In this document: in pieces, positions 36,313 to 48,500 of the stretch
How the letters are laid out: every line of letters starts with the position of its first letter
Position numbering within the stretch: position 1 is the stretch's first letter
Assembly: GCF_023343835.1 (NCBI RefSeq)
Contig: NC_064437.1
Location: 19,463,501-19,527,500, forward strand
DNA: 64,000 bases
Direction: 5' to 3'
Source: Lagopus muta
Taxonomy: Eukaryota > Chordata > Aves > Galliformes > Phasianidae
Made by a program: the position numbers and the translations under genes
Notes under the pieces: generated by a model
The model's input: the letters and a program-made list of their open reading frames with translations, nothing else
Told to the model about the DNA's origin: nothing
Database searches by the model: none

Positions 36313-38188
36313 AAATTTTTACCTCTGTTATATTCCACAGAGATCAGATGAAATGGTTCCCGAGTCTCACATGAATTTTAAATTACTTTATTTAAACTAC
36401 ATAATCCCCTTTTAAACAAATTAATATTTGAAATCTAATAAATGTTCAAGCTATAACCATCTGTTTTTTTCCTCCACCTTTCACAGAATAGGTTGTTACA
36501 TGCTTTGTGGACAGCAGCTTGGCAAATCTATTTCATGCTTACTCACAAATTTGGATTTTGTAGATGACCCTCAGGAGGGAGTTTTCGGTAGTAGCAAAGA
36601 ATGGATAACAAGCCAAAAGCACCTTCGCTAAAGCTTTCCTTTGAAAGTAAAAAAAAATATTCCTGACTAGACTGTAACTTCCTAAGCATCATTCAGATGT
36701 AGAATTCTGTGCATTTTACATATAATTTATCAAGTATGTCACACTGCCACAAATCTTAGTGCATAGCATTTGTTACAGCTCTTCTCACTGAGTGCGTGAG
36801 TAGATACAAAAGGAATATGGTCAGATGCAAGACTTGAATGCAAAATGCATGACATTCTGCTTTCAGAACAATATTGGTTTAAATCTTCAGTTGCTGACAT
36901 CTACAGCTCAAGCACTGGAAAGAATACACTTCAGTACTGCCTCCCTTTTTATAGATATAATTAAAGAATATTCAAAAAATTCACAGTCCATGTGACTCTG
37001 CTGAAGACCTCTTGTATGACACTTCAAATTCCAATTTGAGAAGGCAAGTAGTAGCTAACAGCTCATTCTTAAATCGGCTTTTACCTACAGTTTAGCTGTT
37101 TGTATAACATGCTTACAACTTTTACATTGGAGTACATGTGTGCTTATATTACTAGATACATAAATGAATGAACAGTCCTTAACACCTAAATTGGGCATCC
37201 TCAATTATACATTTCTGTGGAAGCTTTAGTTTATACACAGTGTTGAGGTTTCACAATAAATTTCAAGGAAATTGTTTTAATTCATTTAAATCTGAATATT
37301 ATTCTTCGTAAAGAACCTAAGGTCCAAGAAATCTTGGAAATATCATCTATATAAATATTCATATACGTGCAAGCAGAAAACTTCAGCAGTTCTAACAGTG
37401 GAGATACAGAAAAACTTCACTTTACAGTAGATGACTAAGATTACTTGAACGATGTACTAATAATGATGTACACAAGAAGGACAAAGAGGACAGGCTGGAC
37501 TCATTACTAAAAAGAATTTATTGCAAATATGTCTCACTTATTATTTAAAAAAACCCAATATTTTGGGTAAAGTTCGTTTTGCAAAAATTAGCACATGAAA
37601 AAGACATATAGCATGGAAAATACACAGTTTGTTAGTAATCTGAAATTTCCTTTACTTTTTTTCCCACTGATTATGTTTGGGGATTTTTGTTTGCTCCTAT
37701 TGTGCTTTCCTTAGAAAAAGAAGGATGTTGGAATTCAAACAAGAGATTCATGAGCAAACTTTTTTTAAAAATAAGTCATTCTGTTGATCCCGAGTTACAC
37801 CACTATGTGGAAGAAAACAGCTGCTGGTAAATCCAAGACAATATCAAATATTATAACTGACCTGCATGTATATTAGATCTGATTCAGCCACCTCTCCAAT
37901 ATAAAGTACATAGTACTTACAGGAGAAATCCTACTGAAGATAGTGGGATGACTTGTGCACTAACAACTGCCTTAATGCAAGGTGGCAGGTTGGGGACAGG
38001 GAACGCAAGACTTATTCAACTCATTGCTTCTTAGAGAAGGACAAGAGAACTGCTGGGTAGCAGCTAACTTCATTTCCCCAAAGAAATAAGGGATAAGCAC
38101 TCCAGAAACTACCTGAATGGTCAAGAGCTATAGACAACTCAAGACAGCTACTCAGGATGTAATGGGATTATTTTCAAGAAATACCTAC
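36313..38188. other. AT-rich non-coding stretch
   Basis: No gene or repeat recognised. Confidence 0.5.
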
Positions 38189-38307
38189 CAAAACATATAG
38201 CCAGCTCTTCTGAGATATTTTCAGGTGTTTTTATTCCAGAGCTATGTTTGTTGCAATGTCTATCTTTGGACTTGCCCTGAAGTCCAGATGCTTGTCCATG
38301 TGCAACG
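38189..38307 (-). other. Candidate 119-nt coding exon (unrecognised)
   Basis: Minus strand. The acceptor tract TCACGCTTCTTCGCTGTAG and, ten bases on, TTTTCCAG| gives two possible starts (38317 or 38307). The donor is GTTTTG|GTAGGTAT. One frame is open throughout and reads VAHGQASGLQGKSKDRHC and later TPENISEELAICF. It ends in phase 1, compatible with the candidate exons at 35239-35337 and 8930-8991. The earlier acceptor would give start phase 1, compatible with 45481-45545. The frame is part of a longer 65-codon ORF. No family recognised; may be chance. Confidence 0.22.
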
Positions 38308-41300
38308 CTGGAAAACACTACAGCGAAGAAGCGTGAACATTGCAAGATGCCTAGCTTCTCTTAGCTTGCTATAATTTGCTAGAACTTTTTTGTTTCATGA
38401 CACAAGACCTTATGTCAGCACCAGAATCTTCTTTATGTCCAAGGTTGCATCTACTTGTCAAGAATGCTTCTTGAATTATCTCATGTCCAACCTAAATTAC
38501 AAACAAAGTATTCATGCTGATTAGCAGCTATGGCAAGATTTAGGCCTCCTAGTAGATACACTTCACAAAGTAAGGTAGTAAATCTCAACCTATTTTCTCA
38601 TAAAATGTATCTCCTAGATTGACAGTCTACTTAAATTAATTCAAGATTTTTCTCACTATGTAGACAATAGAGCAAAAGACAGAATGCTGTTTTCTAAAGG
38701 GGCAAATTACACGTCATACATTTTTGCAACAATAACAGCAATTTGCAATGTTTTTATTCAAATTACATTCAGGGTATCTGACAAAGCAATAATTATACAA
38801 TAAATGCATCATCCTAAAAAAAAAAAAAAAATAAGAAATGGGAGACAGCAATTATAAATAAATGGCAAAGGTCAGATGAACATGTTCAAACAGATGGAAT
38901 TACTAAACTTCTGAATTATAATCTGAAGATATAGAATAAAGGAAGAATTTTAAATGAAAGTCCAGCCTTAACTTCTAAAGCAATTTTTTATATGTCTTAT
39001 TTATTTATTTATTTTTAAAATTCAGCCTCTAACAAGAGGAAGTAGAACAGAGAAATAAATTACATGCAAAAGCAGGCATATTTGACAAGTTGGGTAATAC
39101 ATGAAAAGAACTTAAAGTATTATGTTCGGCTTAAAAGATTAAAAGATAGAAAAATAAAAGTGTTCCTCTTAATTAGAGAAGCCATATGCTCTATGAAATA
39201 AATCCTGGTAGTAGGATAGCTTATAATTACAACCTTATTTTTAAGCAGATCCTGTTAATTCTGTTATATGCTTTATTTCTTATTTATTTACTGTAATATT
39301 AAGATCACAGCGTTGTTATGAAGAAGTGCACTTCACAGTTGAAATAATATCACAGAAGTAATTTTTCTATCCCTCTTCCTACAAACAAGAGACAATAAAC
39401 TTGGCTTTACACATTAAAGCTTATTTTCTTGTCTACAGTGAGAACAGAAAATAAAAATGTGGAAAAAAAAGAAGAAAAGAATCCCCATAATGAGTTCTCC
39501 TTGCTCTGAGTATCCTGCGTATATCAATACAATAATTCAAGGTATTCATATGGAAATAAACCTAGAGTATTGCTTACACATTCTACAGCCAGAGTGATAA
39601 AATGGGGTAAGTCATCCAAGCACCTAAGACCTGAACTGTGGGAAATCACTTTTCTGTTGTTGTTGTTATTAGTAGTTTTTAACTGAGCGGTATGAAGTTT
39701 TGACATATGCTGTTAGAAAAAAAAAAAATCGTTGCGGTAAAATTTACCCCATACTTCTCCCCTTTGAATTAGAGTATCTTTAATAAGATGCTGACCCCAA
39801 AACTCCAAGAAGTCACTGCCATCCTTATACATCTAAGATTAGGAAAGCATGTACAGAGGTACTTTCACATAAGGAGCTATCATTTTCATAGAGATACAGA
39901 TATGTTTCTATAACTACATAATTTGTAAGCATCAATCACAGTTTCTCCAGATCTCCCAATAGAATCATCGATCAGCCTTACAGAAAAACAAGAACCAGCC
40001 CATAAGTGTATTAGAAGCATAGCTCACTTGAAAACTAAACTTCTTGCTGCGAAATTTAATGTAAACAAATTCAAGATAACATTTAATCATATTTTCATGT
40101 GATGCTCATGTTCCCTTTCTTACCACACCCTGAGCACCTCACAGGTTACTGTGGTAACTTCCACATTTCACCAACACTAGCTCTTACCTGTATTCACTGC
40201 CACCAGTTCCACATGCACACGCATGTGCATCTCACTTCCCTTCAGGCATTAACATCAAGCCACTGAAACAGGTTTATGCTAGTTCTGCTGTTCTGATTGC
40301 TAAGCAAAAAGGACAGGAAATCGTTATAGTCAAAACATTTCTAAAAAAGGTCACTTTAATACAGAATTACATCAATCACCTCAAAGAAAAGAAAGTACAT
40401 ATCAATTGATGTCATTCATTCATGAGTAAATATCAGCTTTAGTTTAAAAAAGTTAAGGCAATTCTGGAGAAAAATCATTAAAAGTTAAACAAGTCTTTCA
40501 AGACAGATTTAAACGCCATGAAAAAAGGTAGTATTCATAACTTGTTTCATATGATAATCAAAAAGTTTTCAAGAAACCATTTTACTGTAGACATTATGGT
40601 GAAAGTAGTGTTAATACAAGAGAACCAGTTAGGGAAAATGATTAGGGATGAAGTAGTGCTCATTCTTTACTCTGATCTGCTTACATTCGCCATAGAATCC
40701 AGGATGTTAATTCACATACAAGTGAAACAGCTCAGAATTATTATACCTACTATGCATAATACATGCACATATTCAAGACTTAGACACACTGGAGAAGGTA
40801 CCTAACTTCATACAAAATTTTGGGTGCTGATTTTGACACAGTCACATTTTAAGAATATATTTTGGAATTGTAGACAAGACTAAAGTGTCTAAAACTTTTT
40901 TTTGCAATGGCTAATGTATCTGTATTATAAATGAGGTCCCAGATTTCAGCCATTAGTACTTACATGTGACAGCTAAAGTCAATAATTAAACTTCCAGTGA
41001 CTTTAGTGGTACAGGACCGTGCCCATATGTCTTAATTCAGCCTTAACCTGCTTTTATGCATGTCAGAGTACATAAACATATGTTTAGCTTTAAATATGCA
41101 TTTAAACGGCACTGAAAACCTTCAACATGTGTTAAGCGATTTGGTGAAGAAGAGTGTTTGAATAGTTTGGAGCCTGATACAAAGGCAGTGGATTCTACAT
41201 GTGAAAAAAAAATCTAGTTAAATGCTATATATTTAATAATTTATCTCTGTATAATTTATAGACATACAAAGACATGGAAAACAACATAATTGTAAAAAAT

Positions 41301-44300
41301 TTTCAAAAACAGGGTAGATCACAAATCTCAACAACTTTTCCCTATGTGCTGTAACAAGGGCCGTATTCTGTGACATTGAAACTACATTGTACCTGCAGAG
41401 TTTTAGCTGATGGGATTAGTCAACTGCAGGTTTAATTCTAATTGAAGGTTTTTACAGGGTTAAAGGCAAGCCTTATAAATTTGCATGTATGTTATCATTT
41501 TAAATAAACAGCCTCAGTTGTTTTAATTTTGATCAGTCTGTAACATATCCATATATGGATTTGTAAATTCAAAACATGTATTCAAGCTGCTTGATTTCAA
41601 ATCAGCTAGAACACTGCATTTTGAAAAAGCTGGTTCAAAATGGAATGTCACTAAAGAGATTACAAATGAAGGATCAGTGAAGGAAAAGAAGGATGCTTCA
41701 GTGAGTACTGTGAAAAGAGAGCTGAGAACACGAAGGAAGAACAATTGAGTGAGGAAAAAAAATCGTACATAGTGATGATTAAGGGGCAAGAAGCTTACAC
41801 TGGCCATCAAGCTGCGCCATCATCACTTTCTGAGGTCTGGGATACTCATGCAGCATTAATCTGACAGAATAGTAGCTTTGAGAGGAGGCTCACTCAAGAA
41901 AAGTTTACTATATTAGAACTACAGCTCATCAGCTGCAAAATACCAGCATACAAGCTTTGCAATTCGGACTCCATGCTTTTGTATCTTCTTGTCAACTGTG
42001 TACAATCCAATATGCATGAACATACCAAGGATTTCAGCCACTTGAAAACAATCTTTTCTGACTCGGTTCCTAATTCAGAAGCACACCTGAGCCACTAAAC
42101 TTGCCACTACAATCACAAGCTCGCACTGTGGTCTCTACGCTGGAGCCATTCTTGAAGATATGGAGCTGCCTTGAAGTGCGGCAGATGTGCTGCTACTCTG
42201 TGGCCCTGGATAAGTCATTGTCATTTAGCAGCATTGGTGGAATCTGTACTGCTTTCTTTCTGGTTTTCCCAGACGTGCTTTTAAAGGAAATGGTAGTAAT
42301 TAGCCCTAAATGCTTTATGTGCTGTAAAGAAATGTAGAACACATCCAGCAGGTAAAGGATTTTTAGAATTCTCTGCCAAACAAAGAATGAATTGTCTGGA
42401 ATACTGAAAACCCTTTACTTATTAAAAATAAAACTGGGGCATTGTATCAGTGGAATATAGTTTATTGTGTTCTGTCAGTGAGGCATATGTAATTATATTA
42501 TGAAGGTACAGATTCAGACTATAAAATCAACTTTCCTTTTCTCTTAATAAGAGACTGTTAAAAAAGTAAATTAAGTTTTCACCACTGTACTCTTAATAAG
42601 AATAAAACATTTTGATTCTCTTTGCTAAAGAAAAAGTTTATACAGTGTGGAATTTTGGATAATTTTGATATTGGGAAAGGTAACAGGAAGGGTAAAGACA
42701 ACAACTAGCATTTCCATAAATTAAAAAAAGGTAAGAAAAGAAAAAATAAGCCTTTGATACTTCAGTTGAGTTTTCAAGAAATAAAAGAAATAAACCTGTA
42801 ACTCCTCAAAAAGGCAGTGAATATAGACACTGAAAAATCACAACAGTATTTGAAAAGAAATCAGGATCTTATTTTATGACCATAAGATTATGGCCTGCCT
42901 CTTTTATTCTTTAAGGGGTCTTACTTTTCCATTCAGTCAAGAAGACTTCAAGGTCAAAATGTCTGTATGTTTAATGCCACTTTAGATGCCAATGAAGGGA
43001 GTTTACAAGAAAAATGAGAAGCCTGGGGCTTGACAGGCCTCTCTGGGATAAATGCACCTGGTAAGGGCAAGATTGTATAAATGAAGAGAATCCATCATCC
43101 AACACCACTGCATTGGATTTATTTACATTTAAGAAAAAAAATAATAATACGAACTAGTGAAATGTTTGAAGATCATATGTATGAAGGAAACAACAGTGAA
43201 GAAATGTGCAATAATAAGTCGTATTCTTCCTTAGATTCAAGAAGGGGACAAGCTGTTCTTAAGGGAACAGATGACGACATAGTTTGATATAGAACTGCAG
43301 ATGAGACTAAACTGTTTTCAAATTGGTATAGTCCATTTCCTGGAAATATAAAGAGATTCTGAAGGTAACCCAAGACTGAAGGGAACTTGGTTGAATTCCA
43401 AGAACCCAGGAAAAAACTTATCAACATCTGAAAAACACTGTTAAATCTATTAGCATCAGAAAACATGCACTGAAGTGTACAATCCCAGGAAGTGTTATGA
43501 ACATATTTCCAATGCTCACCATCAAGTCAGACACCAATGTGGAGAGAAGTTTTCCTGCCATTAAGCCACAGCATTCCGTAATAGAGTTGTGGTCAGAAAT
43601 CTTTTCCAGAAACACTCAGTAAGTGTTGTTTCTCTTGCCTTGGAGAGATCTTTTAGTACTCCACAAGGTCCATTTTCCTCAAGGATAGGTGATTTTCTCA
43701 AGAGGTGTTTCTTTTCCCCCTGTTAATTGTTGGATTTATAATTTACCTCATATCTAATTGGTCATTACCTTATCTTCCTTCCTTCCTAACTAGAAGCTCA
43801 ACACACTCACGAACAATTTGTTCTGTTAGGCATAAATGCTGCATTAAAGTCAATAACTACAATTCAAGTAAAGAGAGTACAGATGCTAATGTCCTTTTCT
43901 CAGTACTCTGATGGAAGTAAAAGATGGTTTCCTGGAAAGTTCAAGGTCTAGAGGGCATACTTCCCATTCATTTAGTATCTCCCTTATTCAGAATCAGTGA
44001 CGTTCCTCTCTGGCATGCAAAGATAACTAATGCTAACACCAACTATATCAAAGAGGAGATTATTACTATCATGCCTTTGCTTAGAAAGAATGAACTTCTA
44101 TAATGGGATTAAACATTTAGGAAGGAAAAAAAAAAAAAAAAAAGAACTGGTGCAGGAGTTAGGAAACTACTCAATTTCAGGAAGTAAAAGGTTTCAGGAA
44201 AGGAAGAAGAGCCCTTTACACGGGTACTTGAGGAGAGATACCAAAAGACAGTGACCAAAAGACAGATATGGAGCGGACAGAGCATCTGGACAGAAGATTT

Positions 44301-45480
44301 AAGGTATCAGAGTTTGACCGCTAGTTCAGTGTTAACAAATAGCTTTGTTAACGTAAGTTTCTCTGCCAACAGGTCCCCACACACTAATGGAAAATTCTAC
44401 AAGCACATATGCAAAGAAATGAAACTAACATCTCTTATTATGAAGCAAATATATTTCTTATACTATACTGCAGCATTCATCTTTCACAGGAATACAGGAA
44501 CTGTTTTGTCCATGAGAACTCCCTTATCTTTTCGAAAGATAAAGGAAAGATTTACATCTTATCCAAATCTTTTCATCATAGCGCATCTCTCATCTGGGAC
44601 AAATTATGGGCAGAGTGCTTTCTGCCAGAATGTTGTCCTATGGTATTTGTCATCTCAGCCATGAGACATCAGGAAACCAGAATCAGCAGGAGCAGATGTT
44701 GAAATATGTATGTTAATAACAGAATACTACATACAGGAGATAGACACCCATCTCCACTTCCAAAAGGCTCCTCAGCATCAGGAAGGAATTTGACTATAGT
44801 ACTGCAAACACACATTTTGGTCTCATTCTTCTCTGTCACACAGCTTGTAGATTGCTGTTCTTTATTACTTTTTGGACTAAGCGCTTCACCAATTACAGAA
44901 GACAAGACAAAGGCTATGTAGTCCTCAGAGTACCTAATTGTTTGCAGAAGTAGCATAAGACCTATGAACGACTGAAGTTGCAAGGTTCTCCACTAACATT
45001 CTTGTCAAAGCTTAATACATTGTGTCATATATAAAAGCCAGAGGATCAAGCTGCTATTTTGTTTTCTAAGTGCTCCAGAAATGTGGACCTCCCAAGGTAC
45101 GTAAGTAGATGGAGAAGTAAGTGCCAGTGACATGCTGAGTCTGAGTCCACCAAAGTCGATGAAAAGACTGTTTTAAAAACCACAGGGTTTTGGATTGAAC
45201 TTAAAATCAAGTTCACTGATTTAGCCCTGGAGAAGTCTGATGTAATTCATTATATAAAGGCAGACATGGAACAAAATTCTTCTACATGTTTCTGTGAGAA
45301 GCAGGAAGGTACTCTTTGTGAAAGCTGCAGTCTGACTGTCAGGTTTGCAGATACTAAAACAGCAGAGCCAATGGTTCTCCATTGTGTCTGTGGTTTTCCC
45401 CTGACTGTATCTGCATTTATATCAACACTTTCAGCATTATTAACATCATCAAATACAGATCTCAACCGGAATAAGAATAC
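38308..45480. other. AT-rich non-coding stretch
   Basis: Contains poly(A) runs at 38816-38831 and 44126-44143, a TTTA simple repeat at about 38998-39015, and chance ORFs including the longest non-repeat frame of the window (137 codons, plus, 44251-44664), which overlaps a second open plus frame and shows no domain. No interspersed repeat recognised in over 7 kb. Confidence 0.5.
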
Positions 45481-45545
45481 CTTGCTCCCATCTACTTTCC
45501 TGTTCTGGTTCATCAGATAAGGCATTTGCTTCTGTTACTGCCCAG
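45481..45545 (-). other. Candidate 65-nt coding exon (unrecognised)
   Basis: Minus strand. The acceptor is excellent: TTAATGAGA as branch region, then a long pyrimidine tract ending TTTCATTTCTATAG|. The donor GCAAG|GTATTC is mediocre. Two frames have stops. The third is open, with start phase 2 and end phase 1, reading WAVTEANALSDEPEQE, an acidic, protein-like stretch. A different frame opens at an internal ATG for 91 codons through 45250 and is the alternative reading. Not recognised. Confidence 0.25.
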
Positions 45546-48500
45546 CTATAGAAATGAAACATGAGAAGAAAACATTCTCATTAATTACAGAAGCAAAATA
45601 AGAATATTTCAACAGGAGAAGGCAAGGTACTCCTATTTTACTCATTTTTTAAACTTCAAACAGGGCTGATAGCAGGTTGCAATGCTTCTATGTTAAACTA
45701 AAAAGGCAAAATAATTAGCCAAATATGATTGCAGGCTATCATTATCCCTTCTGCAAAAATCAGTACACCCACATACGTCTTCTGATATCTTCAAGGAAGA
45801 CATGGCCATACCTACAAGAGAAACTGAACACATGCAGTAACGTTTGCGGAGACCTTATTCTATTAACATATTCCATCAAGGTGAATGTGTTCTTGTATGC
45901 TATCCAGGGCAAGGCCTACAAATCAATGGAGTTCTCAACCCCCAGCTGCACAGGAAATATTTACGGGCATAGAAACACAAACTGCCTATTGCAATATATC
46001 TTTTAGCACAAGGAATAGAAGTGCCCAGGATTATTTTCTTTTTAAATGATGAGAAGTTCAAACTCATACACATCTCCAAGTAATTGACAAGTACTTCATT
46101 TGAGGAACTTACATCGACGCATAGTGATAAAGTATCCAACTTCAGAAATAAAGCCACTTGCTATTGATTACTGTGCCACCTTGAGCACTGATAAACTTAT
46201 TTTGTGGGGTGAGATTTTACTTCCTGTTTTTTGTAGTTGCCTCCCTGTGAAAACTTTAAAGAAAGATAAATCAATTGATTTTCACTGCAATTAAATATTG
46301 ACATATTAGTACCCAAGAATAGTTACATATTTGATAAATATAAAATGTCCTTCCACGTGACTAGATTCAAGCCAGAAGACTGACCTAGAAATAATTCAGG
46401 TCTCATGACATGGAAACCCATGCTCTAACCTTTCTGATGGTTTAGACAGGAATGAGACAAAAGTTCTGATTTTATTGTTATTATTTTGCTGTACAGAGAC
46501 CTTAGACAGCAGTTCTCTACAAGACAAGAAAAAAATATCAAGTAAATGAGTCATGAGGGCATGATTTAGTTTGGAAGGGGTCACATAAGATTAGTACTCT
46601 GGGTTGCCCAAAAATAAATTTAAGTATCATAACTGTGAGCATCAGATTTGAAAAGAACGAATGGGTGAGAGCTCAGGAGGGGGTTTCTTTCGTTTCCTCT
46701 ACTTATGGGAAAAAGGCTATGTGAGAAGAATACAAAACCTACTGATTCATATCTATCTATTAGTCATACCTCTGTTGTGCTGGTTGCTTATTCTGTAGAC
46801 ATTCTCCATTGTATAAATAAGGAGTACTGCCTCAGGGCTTAATATAATATGCCTTTGTACCTTTATTTTCTAGTTCTCTTTCTAACTCCTAATCATTTAG
46901 CACTTTCATTCATACATTTTATATTTCAGCTGATACTAAATTCTTTAGTGAGAATTTTAACACAAAAAGTTTGTGCAATTCGCTAGTAATTTCTAATTAA
47001 GTATAACTGAAACTTTTTAAACAGTGAATGGCCACGCATTTCCAAAAGAAAAAACTTTTTCTTCTACATATTTTTAGAGCAAAAAATATATTCAACAAAT
47101 GTAATCATTAAAAAAAAACCACATTATAATAATTATTATTTTTTTTTACAATATATTATAAATGTTAATTTCTGAAACTACTTCATGAAAAGATTGTCTG
47201 AAATTTCTCAAGGCATTGCTTGCTGCTGTTTTTAAGGTGTGGGTTTTTTTTTTTTTTAAAACATTTTTTTCCTCTTTGAATAACAAATTCAAGGAAAATG
47301 TATCAACTTGGTTATAGTTTTTGAAGAGAAATTCTATTTTGCATTAGGGTAAAAGATATGCTTATACCATGAATCATTCAATCATTCAACAAAGAAAATA
47401 TCAGATATGGGTATAAAGGAAACAATTTCAAACTTCCTTGCCATGGATTTCTGATCTCTCCTCGTATATTATTTAAGGTCATGCAAACGACTAGTTGGGA
47501 GTGCTACTTCATATTCTGCTCCCTTGTTTTCTTTTTTTTTTTTTGTTGTTTACTAATAGTTACTGTTAAGTGAAAAGGAAAGTTACATGTGTTTATTTAA
47601 CCTAAAGCATGAAAGTTTTCATAACTTGATATTTTTACACCAAAACTTGTTCATACTAGCTGAAAGCAGAAGAATCTGACTACTTACATATCCAAATTTG
47701 CAGTCAAAAAAATCAATAGTGATATGTGATTTGACAAGGAGAACTTTAACAGTGTTAAGTGATTCTACGTTAACCTTTACATTTCAAGTCGAGGGTACAA
47801 AAACTTCGCTGACGCATTTTCAAATTTATTAGTTGTGATTGGTGCAGAGATGTATTGGTGGTGTGTTTCACCTCATGCTAATAAAGAGGTTTCCTAGCTC
47901 CCGTTTATTCTGCTCTTCCAGCTCTGATATGAAAATAGCAAAAGAGTTAATACTGTAATTTCCTTTTGGAGTTTTTTTTTCCTGATAAAAACGTGGGAGA
48001 GGTACTATTTTTTTCACTGATTTTAATGGCTTTTGTATCAATAATGCTAAAGCAATATTTCTCTAAGACAAAACAGACTAAATTCAGGAATGGTTATTCA
48101 AGGAAAATGTGCTTTGTCTTCATTTGGAGATTAGTCCCAGTAGAATTCTACCACTTTCTTTATCATTTAGCTCAGTGAGCATTCACCCACACAAGAACTT
48201 CCCAATGACCACACAGACTAGTGTCACGTTCCACGTTTATGGAGGGCAACATTCATAACCATGTTTATAACTTGTTTACCCTCGGTTCTACCTAGTTGAA
48301 AAATACAGTACTAATCTGAAAATGAGCCCTCTAGCTAGGAGAACTGTGTATAAGCCTTCCTCTCTTCTATGAGTACTGCACGGTTGTAGTCTCCTCAATA
48401 CTTTAAGCAAGAGTAACCATCTAAATATGTGGCATTCAACACAGACTCCTACTGTGAATAATTCTGTTTCTGTTGAAGTCTGACATCAGCAGAACTTCTA

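Noticed and set aside
43081-43330. GCAGATGAGACTAAACTG reminiscent of the CR1 RT region
   Set aside because: Only about 18 nt resemble CR1. Flanks do not follow the element in either direction.
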